A DNA stretch of 64,000 nucleotides from Streptomyces sp. NBC_01717 (GTDB taxonomy: Bacteria > Actinomycetota > Actinomycetes > Streptomycetales > Streptomycetaceae). Of this stretch, positions 18,078 to 26,586 are shown in pieces. The notes under the pieces were generated by a model. The model saw only the letters and a list, made by a program, of their open reading frames with translations. It had not been told where the DNA came from and did not search any database. Positions within the stretch are counted from its first letter, which is position 1. Each line of letters starts with the position of its first letter. The translations under genes were made by a program, and so were the position numbers. Where the stretch lies: assembly GCF_036248255.1 (NCBI RefSeq), contig NZ_CP109178.1:1674001-1738000 (forward strand), given 5' to 3'.

Positions 18078-18623
18078 GTGAGTGAACCAGTTCACTTAGT
18101 CATGCCCGCTCCCTCCCCCGGGGATGCGAAGCGTGGCGCAGCCCCCCACTGTGAGGAATCGGTCGTGGCACCTGGCAGTGCGCTCATCCCCCGGCACGTC
18201 GACCTCACCCCCGGGACGGAAGCGCTCCGGTACTGCTTCGCACTGCCCGCTCAGCCGGAATCGGTGGCAGGTGCACGGCGGCTGACGCGGGCCCGGTTGG
18301 ACGAGTGGCGGCTGGACGCGGACGCACACGAAGCGGCGGTCCTGGTCGTCTCGGAACTGGTCACCAATGCGGTGGTGCACACCGCGAGCGCTCGCGTCGT
18401 GTGCGAGCTGCACCGTCTCGAAAGACGGCTGCGTATAGCCGTACAGGATCAAGGACACCAGCCCGGTGGCCCGAAGCTGCGCCGCACGGCCGATGACGAA
18501 CACGGGCGCGGCCTGCTGCTCGTCGATGCGATGAGCAGCGCCTGGGGGTCCCGCGACGCCGGGGACGGCTCGGGTCGCATCGTCTGGGCAGAACTGTCGC
18601 ACGGCACGGAGCAGTCATGTTGA
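18078..18623 (+). CDS. Anti-sigma-factor-like ATP-binding protein (HATPase_c)
   Basis: About 181 residues from GTG 18078, which has GGGGGAG upstream. It contains a single histidine-kinase-like ATPase domain of the RsbW/SpoIIAB type without a dimerisation/phosphoacceptor domain. The N box is SELVTNAVVHTASARVVCEL; the G1 region is IAVQDQGHQPGGPKLR, and the G2 region is EHGRGLLLVDAMSSAWGS. These proteins typically sequester sigma or anti-anti-sigma factors. If translation begins at GTG, codon 7 is a rare TTA (18096-18098), implying bldA control; if it begins at ATG 18102 the TTA is untranslated. The gene is divergent from the WhiJ-like regulator and followed closely by a small gene at 18632. Confidence 0.9.
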   Translation: MSEPVHLVMPAPSPGDAKRGAAPHCEESVVAPGSALIPRHVDLTPGTEALRYCFALPAQPESVAGARRLTRARLDEWRLDADAHEAAVLVVSELVTNAVVHTASARVVCELHRLERRLRIAVQDQGHQPGGPKLRRTADDEHGRGLLLVDAMSSAWGSRDAGDGSGRIVWAELSHGTEQSC

Positions 18624-18631
18624 GGAACGCA

Positions 18632-19060
18632 ATGTCCCAGTTGCTCGGAACCCGCCGCTCCCGTGAGCCCCAGCCGCCCGGCGCCGGCGACAGCGGGGTA
18701 CAGCTGCCGGTGCCGCCCGCACTGTCGGCGAGTCTGGGCTGTGACGCGGTGGGGGTCCCGGCCGCGTACGGCTTCCGGTTGTTGTCCCATCTGCCACGCA
18801 CCGGTTGCGTCTTCGCGGACGCCGACCGCTGGTGGTGGATCGTCCCGGCGGGTTCGGACCTCGAACTGGACTGGCCGGCGCAGGTCGCGTACGCCAGGGG
18901 TGCGTACGTCCCCGCGGTGCGGCCGCGACTGATCCACGCACCCGACAGCCGTACGCCCTACACCCCGCCCATTCCGCTGTTCCTGATGGTGTGCCAGGTC
19001 ACTGGGGTGACACCGTCCTGGGCAGTGGCCGATGGCCCCCGCGCGGTGCCCGCCGGCTGA
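18632..19060 (+). CDS. Hypothetical protein of whiJ-type locus (142 aa)
   Basis: About 142 residues from ATG 18632, preceded by GAGG at ideal spacing; an earlier ATG at 18617 lacks a binding site. The sequence has a proline-rich N-terminus, then a compact domain with CVFADADRWWWIVPAGSDLELDWPAQVAYARGAYV and ends in PPIPLFLMVCQVTGVTPSW. The tryptophan-rich segment is unusual, and the protein has no signal peptide or clear membrane helix. It begins eight bases after the ATPase gene stop, so the two are one transcript. No family name was recognised, although small genes in this position accompany many whiJ-like loci. Confidence 0.75.
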   Translation: MSQLLGTRRSREPQPPGAGDSGVQLPVPPALSASLGCDAVGVPAAYGFRLLSHLPRTGCVFADADRWWWIVPAGSDLELDWPAQVAYARGAYVPAVRPRLIHAPDSRTPYTPPIPLFLMVCQVTGVTPSWAVADGPRAVPAG

Positions 19061-19204
19061 CCTCCAGCACCTTCACCACACCCCTGAAGGCCCGGGTGCT
19101 TCTTCCTGGCCCCTCGGTATCCCTCATGCCCTGAGGAGCCGTGGCCTTGTTCGTGAGTTGTGAGACCACGTGCTGCTCGGCGGGCGTGCGATAGGTTCCC
19201 CGCC

Positions 19205-19753
19205 ATGACTGAACTGGGGTCCGTCGCCTGGCCACCTGCCCCGATCAAGACCGAGCGGCTCGTGCTCCGCGAGCCCGAGGCCCGGGACCGTGCGGCGTTC
19301 ATCGAGCTGTTCACCTCGCCGGAGGTGGGCGCCTACATCGGTGGCCATCGACCGCGTGATGAGTGCGAGCGCGCGCTGCCTGAGACGCCCGAGAGGCGCC
19401 CCGGCCTCTTCGTGATCGAGCTCGACGGAGCGATGATCGGCACCATCGAGCTCAGTCGGCGCGACGCGGAGCGTCGGAGTCATGTCCGTCCGGATGCCGG
19501 GGAGGCCGAACTCGGCTACCTGCTCCTGCCGGAGGCATGGGGACACGGGTACGCCGCCGAGGCGTGCGCGGCGGCGCTCGGCTGGTTCGCACACGCGCTT
19601 CCCGGCGAGCCGGTGGTGCTCTGCACCCAGACCGCCAACGACCGCTCGATGCGCCTCGCGGCGAAGCTGGGGTTCACCGAGGTACAGCGGTACAAGGCGT
19701 GGGGCGCCGAACAGTGGATGGGCGTGTGGTCCCCGGTCACGCCGCCCGCTTGA
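19205..19753 (+). CDS. GNAT-family N-acetyltransferase
   Basis: This 182-residue protein is of the RimJ/RimL-like GNAT group. The N-terminal beta strand IKTERLVLREPEARDRAAF is typical; the acetyl-CoA-binding region lies at EAELGYLLLPEAWGHGYAAEACAAALGWF, and LCTQTANDRSMRLAAKLGFTEVQRY is the conserved C-terminal block (N-x-x-S-x-x-L-x-x-K-L-G-F). Acceptor unknown; relatives acetylate protein N-termini, aminoglycosides or small amines. It is monocistronic, converging with the GH4 gene. Confidence 0.92.
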   Translation: MTELGSVAWPPAPIKTERLVLREPEARDRAAFIELFTSPEVGAYIGGHRPRDECERALPETPERRPGLFVIELDGAMIGTIELSRRDAERRSHVRPDAGEAELGYLLLPEAWGHGYAAEACAAALGWFAHALPGEPVVLCTQTANDRSMRLAAKLGFTEVQRYKAWGAEQWMGVWSPVTPPA

Positions 19754-19910
19754 GCTCGTGCCCGGAAGGGGTGGCGTGTCGGTCGGCCATCAGCCTTCGT
19801 CGCCTTCCACGCGTCCGGGTCCCGGAAGGGGCGCAGGCCCTGGCCGGGGCCGTTGGCCTGATGGTGAACAGGCGGCGGGCCCACCGCTGTCCGGTACAAC
19901 CGTGTCCCGG

Positions 19911-21257
19911 TCAGGTCCGGTTCAGATAGGCGAGTCCGGGATGAGCCTTCGTATACCCGTCGACGAGTCGGCGGGCGACCGAGACCGAGTCGACGAGGGG
20001 GTGCAGTGCGAAGGCCTGGACGGCGGTGGCGCGTGAGCCGGTTGCCGCCGCGTCGAGGATCGCGCGCTCGACGGCTTTGACCGCCGTGACCAGGCCGACG
20101 GCGTGATACGGAAGGGGGTCGACGGCTACGGGGTGGGCGCCGTTGGCGTCGACGAGGCAGGGCACCTCGATGACGGCGTCCGCGTCGAGCACGGACAGCG
20201 TGGTGCGGTTGCGGACGTTGAGGATGAGGGACGTCCGCTCGTTGCGGGCGACGGCCCGCATGAGGGCGAGGGCGACCTGTTCGTACCCGCCGGACTCGAG
20301 ATCGCTCTCGTCCCGCTCACCGGCCCCGGCGACCTCCCTGTTCTCCGACATGTAGGTGGCCTCGCGTTCGGCGCGGGTGCGGTCCCAGGTCGGCAGGGCG
20401 GGAGTGACCGGGTCCTTCATCCGGGCGTAGAAGCCCTCCTGCTGGTCGCGGAGGAAGGCACCGCGGGTCTGTTCGGCGTCCTGGTAGGCGCGGACGGCTT
20501 CCCGGTTGAAGTAGTAGTAGTGCAGGTACTCGTTGGGGATCGCACCGAGTGAACGCAGCCAGTCGGTGCCGAAGAGCTTGCCCTCCTCGAACGAGCCCAG
20601 CAACTCCGGGTCGGCGAGCAGGCGCGGCAGTTCGTCGCGGCCGTCGATGTGCAGCCCGCGGACCCAGCCCAGGTGGTTGAGGCCGACGTAGTCGATCCAG
20701 GCACGGTCGGGGTCGGCGCCCAGGGTCCGGGCGATTCGGCGGCCGAGGCCCACCGGCGAGTCGCAGATGCCGATGACCCGGTCGCCGAGGTGGCGGGACA
20801 TCGCTTCGGTGACCAGGCCTGCCGGGTTGGTGAAGTTGATGACCCAGGCGTGCGGTGCGAGCCGGGCGATACGGCGGGCGAGACCGTCCGCGACGGGGAC
20901 GGTGCGCAGCCCGTAGGCGATGCCGCCCGCGCCGACCGTCTCCTGGCCGAGCACGCCTTCGTCGAGGGCGACCCGTTCGTCGGCGGCACGGCCTTCGAGG
21001 CCGCCGACACGGATGGCGGAGAAGACGAAGTCGGCGCCCCGCAGTGCCTCGTCGAGCTCGGTGGTGGCGAGAACGGTGGGTGCGTCCGGCACCCCCTCGG
21101 CCTGATCGGCGAGGACGCGGGCGACGGCGGTGAGCCGGTCGGCGTCGGTGTCGTAGAGGGTGACGGCGGTGACGCGGCCTTCGGCGTGGTCGGCGAGCAG
21201 CGCCCCGTACACCAGGGGAACCCGGAATCCGCCGCCGCCCAGAATTGTCAGCTTCAC
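19911..21257 (-). CDS. GH4 family glycosidase (6-phospho-beta-glucosidase-like)
   Basis: About 448 residues from GTG 21257 (VKLTILGGGGFRVPLVYGAL); a longer frame upstream reads through a hairpin region. GH4 enzymes use NAD and a divalent metal with a redox elimination mechanism. The N-terminal NAD-binding glycine motif is clear, and the family hallmarks WVINFTNPAGLVTEAM, VIGICDSPVGLGRRIA (metal-binding cysteine) and YVGLNHLGWVRGL (metal-binding histidine) are present. Substrate is probably a beta-glucoside or its 6-phosphate; no PTS component is adjacent, so a non-phosphorylated substrate is possible. It is the last gene on the minus strand below the conservon, separated from it by a strong hairpin. 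Confidence 0.9.
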   Translation of the reverse strand: MKLTILGGGGFRVPLVYGALLADHAEGRVTAVTLYDTDADRLTAVARVLADQAEGVPDAPTVLATTELDEALRGADFVFSAIRVGGLEGRAADERVALDEGVLGQETVGAGGIAYGLRTVPVADGLARRIARLAPHAWVINFTNPAGLVTEAMSRHLGDRVIGICDSPVGLGRRIARTLGADPDRAWIDYVGLNHLGWVRGLHIDGRDELPRLLADPELLGSFEEGKLFGTDWLRSLGAIPNEYLHYYYFNREAVRAYQDAEQTRGAFLRDQQEGFYARMKDPVTPALPTWDRTRAEREATYMSENREVAGAGERDESDLESGGYEQVALALMRAVARNERTSLILNVRNRTTLSVLDADAVIEVPCLVDANGAHPVAVDPLPYHAVGLVTAVKAVERAILDAAATGSRATAVQAFALHPLVDSVSVARRLVDGYTKAHPGLAYLNRT

Positions 21258-21322
21258 GCTTCCGCATGGTACGGGCCCGAAGCTCCGTACCGGGTCCGTC
21301 GCCGTCACCACCGCAGGCGCGC

Positions 21323-21364
21323 GGCCCGGTGGCCCCGGACTCCTGGGTCCAGGGCCACCGGGCC
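21323..21364 (-). terminator. Strong hairpin at the 3' end of the conservon
   Basis: Perfect 13-bp arms GGCCCGGTGGCCC (21323-21335) and GGGCCACCGGGCC (21352-21364) with a 16-base loop lie 40 bases beyond the cvnE stop on the minus strand, and before the GH4 gene. It most likely ends the cvn transcript. Confidence 0.7.
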
Positions 21365-21403
21365 GTGACTGCGCTCGCGCCGGTCGTGGCGCGGGCAGCC
21401 AGG

Positions 21404-23005
21404 TCAGTAGCCGCTCCACCAGCGCGTCACCGCGCGCCACAGCCTCGCCGGTGCGGCGGGCCTGCGCTGACGCGGGATCCGGCCGGCTGCCGACTGCCCC
21501 GCGGCCGTGTCGTCGGGCGCCGTCTCGGTCTGCACCCCGCCCCCCTGCACGGCACCGGCCCCGCCTGGGGCGGCGGCCTGCACCCCCGCACCGGCCGGAG
21601 CGGGCAAGGGTGCCGGAGTACGCACCGTCGCGGGCGGCGTGTGCCCGACCGGCGACTGAACTTCCCAGTTCTCGCGCTCCGGGTCACGCCGGCCCGTCGA
21701 CGGGGGTTCGTCGTCGTCCTGCGGCGGGCGGGCGGCGAAGTCCGCGGGCAGTTCCACGAGATGCCGGGACATGATGTTCCCGATCCACTGCAGCTCGCTC
21801 TCGTCGACGGCCAGTTCGAGGTCCGGCAGGCGCATCAGCAGGGCGTCGACACCGACGTCCGCGATCGCTCGCCCGATGTCCTGGCCGGGGCATTCGTGCG
21901 GGCCGCCACTGAACGCGAGGTGGGAGCGGTTGCCCTCCATGTTGGCGGTGAGATCGGGCCGTACCACCGGGTCCGTGTTGGCGGGTGCGATGCCGACGAT
22001 CAGCGCGTCACCCTCCTTGATGCGCTGGCCGCCGAGCTCCGTGTCGCCGACCGCCCAGCGGCCGAACACCGCGGTGAACGGCGGCTCGTCCCACAGCGTC
22101 TGCTCGACCGCCTCCGGCACCGTCATGTGGCCGCCGCTGAGCCTTGCCCGGAACCGCGGGTCGGTGAGCACCATGCGGAGCACGTTGGCGATCAGGTTGG
22201 CGGTCGCCTCGTACGCGGCGATGAGGATCAGCCGCAGATGCTCGGTGACCTCGGTGTCGGTCATTCCCGCGGGATGCTCGACGAGCCAGGTGGCGAAGTC
22301 GGAGGCGGGTTCGGTCCGGCGCCGTTGGACCAGCCGGCTCAGCGCGGCGACGACATAGGCGTTGCTCGCGACAGCGGTCGCCGTGCCCCGGGTCATGTCG
22401 CGGGCGGCCTGCACCATGCGGTCGTTGTACTCCTCGGGCATGCCGAGGATCGCGCACATCACCATCATCGGCAGCTGCTCGGCGAACCGGCTGACCAGGT
22501 CGACACGGCCTTCCTGGCAGAAGTCGTTGACGAGGCGGTTGCTGAAGCGGTTGATGTGACGGCGCACCCCGCGGTGGTCGATGCGCGCCATGCTGTCGGT
22601 GACGGCGCCGCGCAGCCGTTCATGGGTATCGCCGTCGGCGAACACGCACACCGGCTGCCAGGTGAAGATCGGGGCCAGCGGGTGGTCCGGGGCGACACTG
22701 CCGTCCTGCAGGGCCCGCCAGCGCCGGGAGTCGCGGGAGAACTGCGAGGGGGTGCGGGTCATGTGCAGGTTCTCGCTGTGCCCGAGCACCAGCCAGGCGG
22801 GTACGTCCCCGTGCAGCAGGATCGGTGCCACCGTGCCGTGTTCGGCGCGCAGCTTGTCGTACAGCCCTGCGGGGTCCCGCTCCGCCTCGGGGCCGTAGAA
22901 CCGGCGCAGCCCGCCGGGTCCGACACCGAGGCCGTGGGCCGGGCACTCGGGCGGTGGAACCGGCCCCGTGGCCGCGCCGGGCTCGTAGTGGAAAGGGGTT
23001 GTCAC
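21404..23005 (-). CDS. cvnE: Conservon cytochrome P450 (CYP157-like) with altered ExxR motif
   Basis: This 533-residue P450 has the haem-binding loop FSGGPHECPGQD (cysteine about residue 371) and the oxygen-binding I-helix region LILIAAYEATANLI. The K-helix reads VEQTLWDEPPF, so the normally invariant ExxR (as in VEELLRYEPP) is replaced by QTLW at about residues 302-305. Such a change is known for the CYP157 family, members of which occur in conservons. The P450 body ends near residue 410; the remaining roughly 120 residues form a Pro/Ala/Gly-rich tail ending in a tryptophan- and arginine-rich segment (RLWRAVTRWWSGY). It is encoded downstream of cvnD after a 123-bp gap. Its redox partners are not in the window. 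Confidence 0.9.
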   Translation of the reverse strand: MTTPFHYEPGAATGPVPPPECPAHGLGVGPGGLRRFYGPEAERDPAGLYDKLRAEHGTVAPILLHGDVPAWLVLGHSENLHMTRTPSQFSRDSRRWRALQDGSVAPDHPLAPIFTWQPVCVFADGDTHERLRGAVTDSMARIDHRGVRRHINRFSNRLVNDFCQEGRVDLVSRFAEQLPMMVMCAILGMPEEYNDRMVQAARDMTRGTATAVASNAYVVAALSRLVQRRRTEPASDFATWLVEHPAGMTDTEVTEHLRLILIAAYEATANLIANVLRMVLTDPRFRARLSGGHMTVPEAVEQTLWDEPPFTAVFGRWAVGDTELGGQRIKEGDALIVGIAPANTDPVVRPDLTANMEGNRSHLAFSGGPHECPGQDIGRAIADVGVDALLMRLPDLELAVDESELQWIGNIMSRHLVELPADFAARPPQDDDEPPSTGRRDPERENWEVQSPVGHTPPATVRTPAPLPAPAGAGVQAAAPGGAGAVQGGGVQTETAPDDTAAGQSAAGRIPRQRRPAAPARLWRAVTRWWSGY

Positions 23006-23128
23006 GATCGCTCCAGGGATGAGGCTGCCGAGATCGGATGTGTACGGACGAGGGATCGAGCGGGTGCCGAGAGGGTGTCCAGCGGGGTGCGCGTGGGGGC
23101 GGGCACGGCGCTGTGCGGTGCGGTGGGA

Positions 23129-23743
23129 TCAGCCGAGCGGGACGGCCAGGCTGTGCAGATAGCGCATCAGGGTCATCAGCACATCGCGGCTGGACGCGCG
23201 CAGTCTGGCGTCGCAGTCGATCATCGGAACCTCGTCCGGCAGGTCCAGGGCGCTGCGCAATGCCTCGACCGGGTGCTTCGGGGCGTCCGGGAAGGTGTTG
23301 ACGGCGACGACGAACGGGACGCCGCGCTCCTCCAGACGCCCGATCACGTCGAAGCTGACTTCGAGACGTCGGGTGTCGATGAGGACGACGGCGCCGAGCG
23401 CGCCCTCGAAGAGGCCGTTCCACAGGAACCAGAAGCGTTCCTGGCCCGGGGTGCCGAAGAGGTAGAGGATCAGCTCGTCGCTGATGCTGATCCGGCCGAA
23501 GTCCATGGCGACGGTGGTGGCGGTCTTGCTCTCCACCCCGAAGTTGTCGTCCACGCCGACGCCGGCCTGGGTCATGGTCTCTTCGGTGGTCAGGGGCCGG
23601 ATCTCGCTGACGGAACCGACCATGGTCGTCTTGCCGACCCCGAACCCACCGACTATCACCACCTTCACGGCCGCCGTGGCCGTGGTGGGCAGGATGTCCT
23701 CGGTCCTGGGGCCGGTGATCGTGTCAGAGTTTCTGAAGTCCAT
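23129..23743 (-). CDS. cvnD: Conservon Ras/Rag-like small GTPase
   Basis: A 204-residue GTP-binding protein. The P loop is VVIVGGFGVGKTTMVGSV, the G3 switch region FGTPGQERFWFLWNGLFEGALG, and VAVNTFPDA replaces the usual NKxD specificity motif, which is normal for conservon GTPases. Together with CvnA, B and C it is thought to form a membrane-associated signalling complex likened to eukaryotic G-protein systems. The start overlaps the end of cvnC by 20 bases, showing tight coupling. Confidence 0.93.
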   Translation of the reverse strand: MDFRNSDTITGPRTEDILPTTATAAVKVVIVGGFGVGKTTMVGSVSEIRPLTTEETMTQAGVGVDDNFGVESKTATTVAMDFGRISISDELILYLFGTPGQERFWFLWNGLFEGALGAVVLIDTRRLEVSFDVIGRLEERGVPFVVAVNTFPDAPKHPVEALRSALDLPDEVPMIDCDARLRASSRDVLMTLMRYLHSLAVPLG

Positions 23744-24095
23744 GCATCACCGCTTCGAGAAGAGACCTGTCCGGGAGTGTGGCGCGGACGATGGGCGCGC
23801 GCGATTCGATCAGTTCGGTCGTGAGGAGATCGGTGAGGAGCGAAGTCACCACGCTGAACGGCAGGCTGAGGTAGGCCGAGATCTCGGCGACGGATAACGG
23901 CGCCTGGCAGAGCCGCAGGATCACGGCCTGTTCGGGCTGGACCGTCGGCTTCGGTTCCGCCTTCGCGACGATCATCGTGACCAGGTCGAGCGAGGCCCGC
24001 TCGCTGCCGTCGGGATCGCCGGTGATCACGTACAGCCGTTCCGGATCGCTCAGTGCCGGATCGGCCTTTCGGCGTTCTCGTCGGGGAGAACTCAT
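23724..24095 (-). CDS. cvnC: Conservon DUF742 protein
   Basis: A 123-residue DUF742 protein. After a basic N-terminus it shows SERASLDLVTMIVAK, then QAVILRLCQAPLSVAEISAYLSLPFSVVTSLLTDLLTTELIESRAP, a winged-helix-like core. It is the third member of the cvnABCD core; its ATG overlaps the cvnB stop (ATGA). A bridging role between sensor and GTPase is likely, but the biochemical function is not established. Confidence 0.93.
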   Translation of the reverse strand: MSSPRRERRKADPALSDPERLYVITGDPDGSERASLDLVTMIVAKAEPKPTVQPEQAVILRLCQAPLSVAEISAYLSLPFSVVTSLLTDLLTTELIESRAPIVRATLPDRSLLEAVMHGLQKL

Positions 24096-24499
24096 CCGGC
24101 CTGCCCGTCATGACGCGGCGGGCTCGTGAGGTGGGCGCCGATCCTGACGACCATGTCGCGCATCCGTGCTCCGACAAGTCCCGCGTCCACCGTCTCCCCG
24201 GCGAGGACCGCGAGGTAGGCACCGGTCCCGGCGGCCATCAAGTAGAAGAAACCGCCGGTGACTTCGATGACGACGAGCCGCATCATCCCGTCGCTGTAGG
24301 GGATTTCGGAGGCGACGGCGGCGGCCAGGCTCTGCAGTCCGGCGCAGGCGGCCGCCAGCCGGTCGGCGACATCGGGGTCACCGCCGTGCCGGGCGATCCG
24401 CAGGCCGTCCGCGGAGAGCACCACGATCTGATGGATGTCGGGAACGTCTTCGGCCAGTTCCTTGAGCATCCAGTCCATATTGCCCCGCTGCTGGATCAC
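24092..24499 (-). CDS. cvnB: Conservon roadblock/LC7 protein
   Basis: About 135 residues from GTG 24499. This start has GGGAG upstream at good spacing and overlaps the cvnA stop by four bases; a longer frame would lie inside cvnA. The roadblock/LC7 fold is visible in DWMLKELAEDVPDIHQIVVLSADGLRIARH, the SLAAAVASEIPYSDGMMRLVVIEV central part, and GTGAYLAVLAGETVDAGLVG. Roadblock proteins regulate small GTPases, so it probably acts on CvnD. Confidence 0.93.
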   Translation of the reverse strand: MIQQRGNMDWMLKELAEDVPDIHQIVVLSADGLRIARHGGDPDVADRLAAACAGLQSLAAAVASEIPYSDGMMRLVVIEVTGGFFYLMAAGTGAYLAVLAGETVDAGLVGARMRDMVVRIGAHLTSPPRHDGQAG

Positions 24500-26088
24500 T
24501 TCAGATCTCCCTTGTCCCACGCATCGTCAGAGTCTTCGTCGGTCTTCGGCTCCTGCGGCACGCCGTTGACGGCGTTGGTGAATGCCTCCAGCCAGAGTCC
24601 GGGCGGCGGCTCCTTGTGGCTGTCGCTACCGTTGCGCTGCCCTGCGGCGGGTGCGGCCGACTGCGCGGGGAGATTGTGCGAGCCGAGCGGTGCGCGGCCG
24701 CGGCTGCGGCGCTGCGGGAGGCCGCCGGCGGTCCACTCGGTCACCACGGGGGCGTCGTCCCCCATGGCGGACGCGGGTGCGGCCGGCCGGGAGTCGGAGG
24801 CGACCGGTCCGGTGGCCGGGCGGGATTCCACCGGGAGAGGCTGGCGGCGCTTGCTGCGCGGCGGAACGACGTGCTTCATGTTCGAGAGGTCGATGTCGCT
24901 GGTGGGTCTCGACGTGGCGCCGATGCCGTGGGCGATACCGGGTGCGGGGCCGGTAGTGATCATGGCGCGGGGCACGATGAGGACGGCGCGGACCCCGCCG
25001 TACGCGGACTGCCGCAGCGAGACCTGGAGGTCGTACATCCGGGAGAGCCGGCCGACGACGGCCATACCGAGCCGCGGGGACTCGCCGAGGTCGTTCATAT
25101 TGGATCCGGCCTGCGCCCTGGCGAGCATGTTCTCCGCCCTCGCGCGGGCCTCCTCGCTGAGGCTGACGCCGCCGTCCTCGATCTCGATGGCGATGCCGGA
25201 CTGCACCTCGACCGCCGTGACGTGCACCCGGGTCTGCGGCGGCGAGTAGCGGGTGGCGTTGTCGAGGAGCTCCGCGCAGGCGTGGATGAGCGGCTCGACC
25301 GCGGTGCCGATGATGGCGACCTTGGCGATCGAGTGCAGATCGACGCGCGGGTACTCGAGGATCCGGGACATGGCGCCACGCAGCACGCTGAACAGCGGTA
25401 CGGGCTTGGGCCATTGGCGGCTGGGGCGAGCGCCGCCGAGCACCGCGATGGAGTCGGCGAGGCGGCCGATCAGCGCGGTGCCGTGGTCGATGCGCAGCAG
25501 GTCGTCGAAGACATCGGGGTTGCGACCGTGGTGCTCCTCCATCTCCCGCAGCTCGGAAGCCTGGCGGTGGACGATCGCCTGGACGCGCCGGGCGACGTTG
25601 ACGAAGGCGCGCTGCGCGGAGTCACGCATCGCCTCTTCGTTGTCGATGATGTCCAGCACCGTGCGGACCAGGGCGCGTTGGGCGTCGGGAAGATCGCGGT
25701 ACGTCTCGTCGGCGTCGACGACGTCGCGCAGTACCTCGTCGGGCGAGTTGCCCACCCGGAGCCGGTGGATCGCGGCCGGCAGCAGCTCCTTGTTGATCCG
25801 GAGGGCCTCTTCGTCATGGGTGGCGAGGCGGCGTTCAAGGACGGCGAGGCGGCGTTCGTAGTCGGCGCGCTGCCTGCGCATCGCGCGTCCGCGGCGTCCG
25901 AGCACGACGCAGAGTGAGGTGATCACGACGGTGGCGACGGCTCCGCACCAGACAACTGGTATCCGCGCGGGCTCGGAGACCAGTGCCGCGGCGGCGGCGG
26001 TCGCGCCGGCCATCAGGAGCACGGGGAGCAACGCGGCGCGAGCAACGGGAATTTCTCGGTCGATCGGCGGTGATTCAACTCGAACCAT
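24496..26088 (-). CDS. cvnA: Conservon sensor histidine-kinase-like protein
   Basis: This 530-residue protein is the first of the cvnABCDE operon. Two hydrophobic helices near the N-terminus (ALLPVLLMAGATAAAAALV, PVVWCGAVATVVITSLCVVL) anchor it in the membrane. A coiled-coil-like basic region and a histidine-rich helix (RRVQAIVHRQASELREMEEHHGRNPDVFDDLLRIDHG) follow. The ATPase N box is HACAELLDNATRYSPP and the G-region is DGGVSLSEEARARAENML ... SPRLGMAVVGRLSRMYDLQVSLR. Some 150 low-complexity residues complete the C-terminus. Signal input and any autophosphorylation are unknown. Architecture and order match the conservon family. Confidence 0.93.
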   Translation of the reverse strand: MVRVESPPIDREIPVARAALLPVLLMAGATAAAAALVSEPARIPVVWCGAVATVVITSLCVVLGRRGRAMRRQRADYERRLAVLERRLATHDEEALRINKELLPAAIHRLRVGNSPDEVLRDVVDADETYRDLPDAQRALVRTVLDIIDNEEAMRDSAQRAFVNVARRVQAIVHRQASELREMEEHHGRNPDVFDDLLRIDHGTALIGRLADSIAVLGGARPSRQWPKPVPLFSVLRGAMSRILEYPRVDLHSIAKVAIIGTAVEPLIHACAELLDNATRYSPPQTRVHVTAVEVQSGIAIEIEDGGVSLSEEARARAENMLARAQAGSNMNDLGESPRLGMAVVGRLSRMYDLQVSLRQSAYGGVRAVLIVPRAMITTGPAPGIAHGIGATSRPTSDIDLSNMKHVVPPRSKRRQPLPVESRPATGPVASDSRPAAPASAMGDDAPVVTEWTAGGLPQRRSRGRAPLGSHNLPAQSAAPAAGQRNGSDSHKEPPPGLWLEAFTNAVNGVPQEPKTDEDSDDAWDKGDLK

Positions 26089-26586
26089 CTAAGACCTCTG
26101 ACGGTTGATTCGGGAGGTATGCGCGCATCCAGGGCGCGCAGGAACTAGCGCTCGAATTCATATCAACTCGACTTCACTGCGCGTGAGCATAGCCAGATAG
26201 AAACAGTGCTTCGGCATATTCACCCAACCCCCTGCGCGAGCGCTCCGGCGGTAATACACTCACGAGTTTTTGCACGCACCGCCCTCAGCCGTGCGCGGGG
26301 AGTGACGAAGCGCCCGAACGTGAGCGATCTGACGCTTCCCGTACCGCTGTGCGGGAGATTGTCAGGACTTGCTTTCGGAGAGAGGTGCGGCGGTAACGGA
26401 GTTGACGGACCGTATCGATTCCCGAGCGGGCCGTTCAGGGGAGCTCCGGCGATGTACGAGTTCGCGCTGGGCGCCGCGTCGGTGTGCGTGCTGATCCTGG
26501 CCGTGCATCCGTGGGTGGGCCGACGCCCGGAACGGGCCGTCCGACGGCCGTCGCCCACCCGGGCGCAGCGAGGTCCGGCGCGCGGG
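26089..26586. other. 498-bp intergenic region upstream of the conservon
   Basis: This contains the cvnA promoter region (A/T-rich around 26150-26230) and, near its right end, the terminator of the MarR/FUSC operon. An open frame from ATG 26452 (MYEFALGAASVCVLILAVHPWVG) has a plausible binding site but continues for hundreds of bases antisense to the MarR and FUSC genes without any family signature, so it is not called as a gene. Confidence 0.4.
26513..26560 (-). terminator. Hairpin downstream of the MarR gene
   Basis: Left arm GGGTGGGCCGACG (26513-26525) and right arm CGTCGCCCACCC (26549-26560) pair with one bulged base. It lies 27 bases past the MarR stop on the minus strand and probably ends the FUSC-MarR transcript. 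Confidence 0.6.

Noticed and set aside
21245..23824. Plus-strand frame of 859 codons antisense to the conservon
   Set aside because: It covers parts of cvnE and cvnD and their intergenic gap; composition is typical of antisense GC-rich frames.
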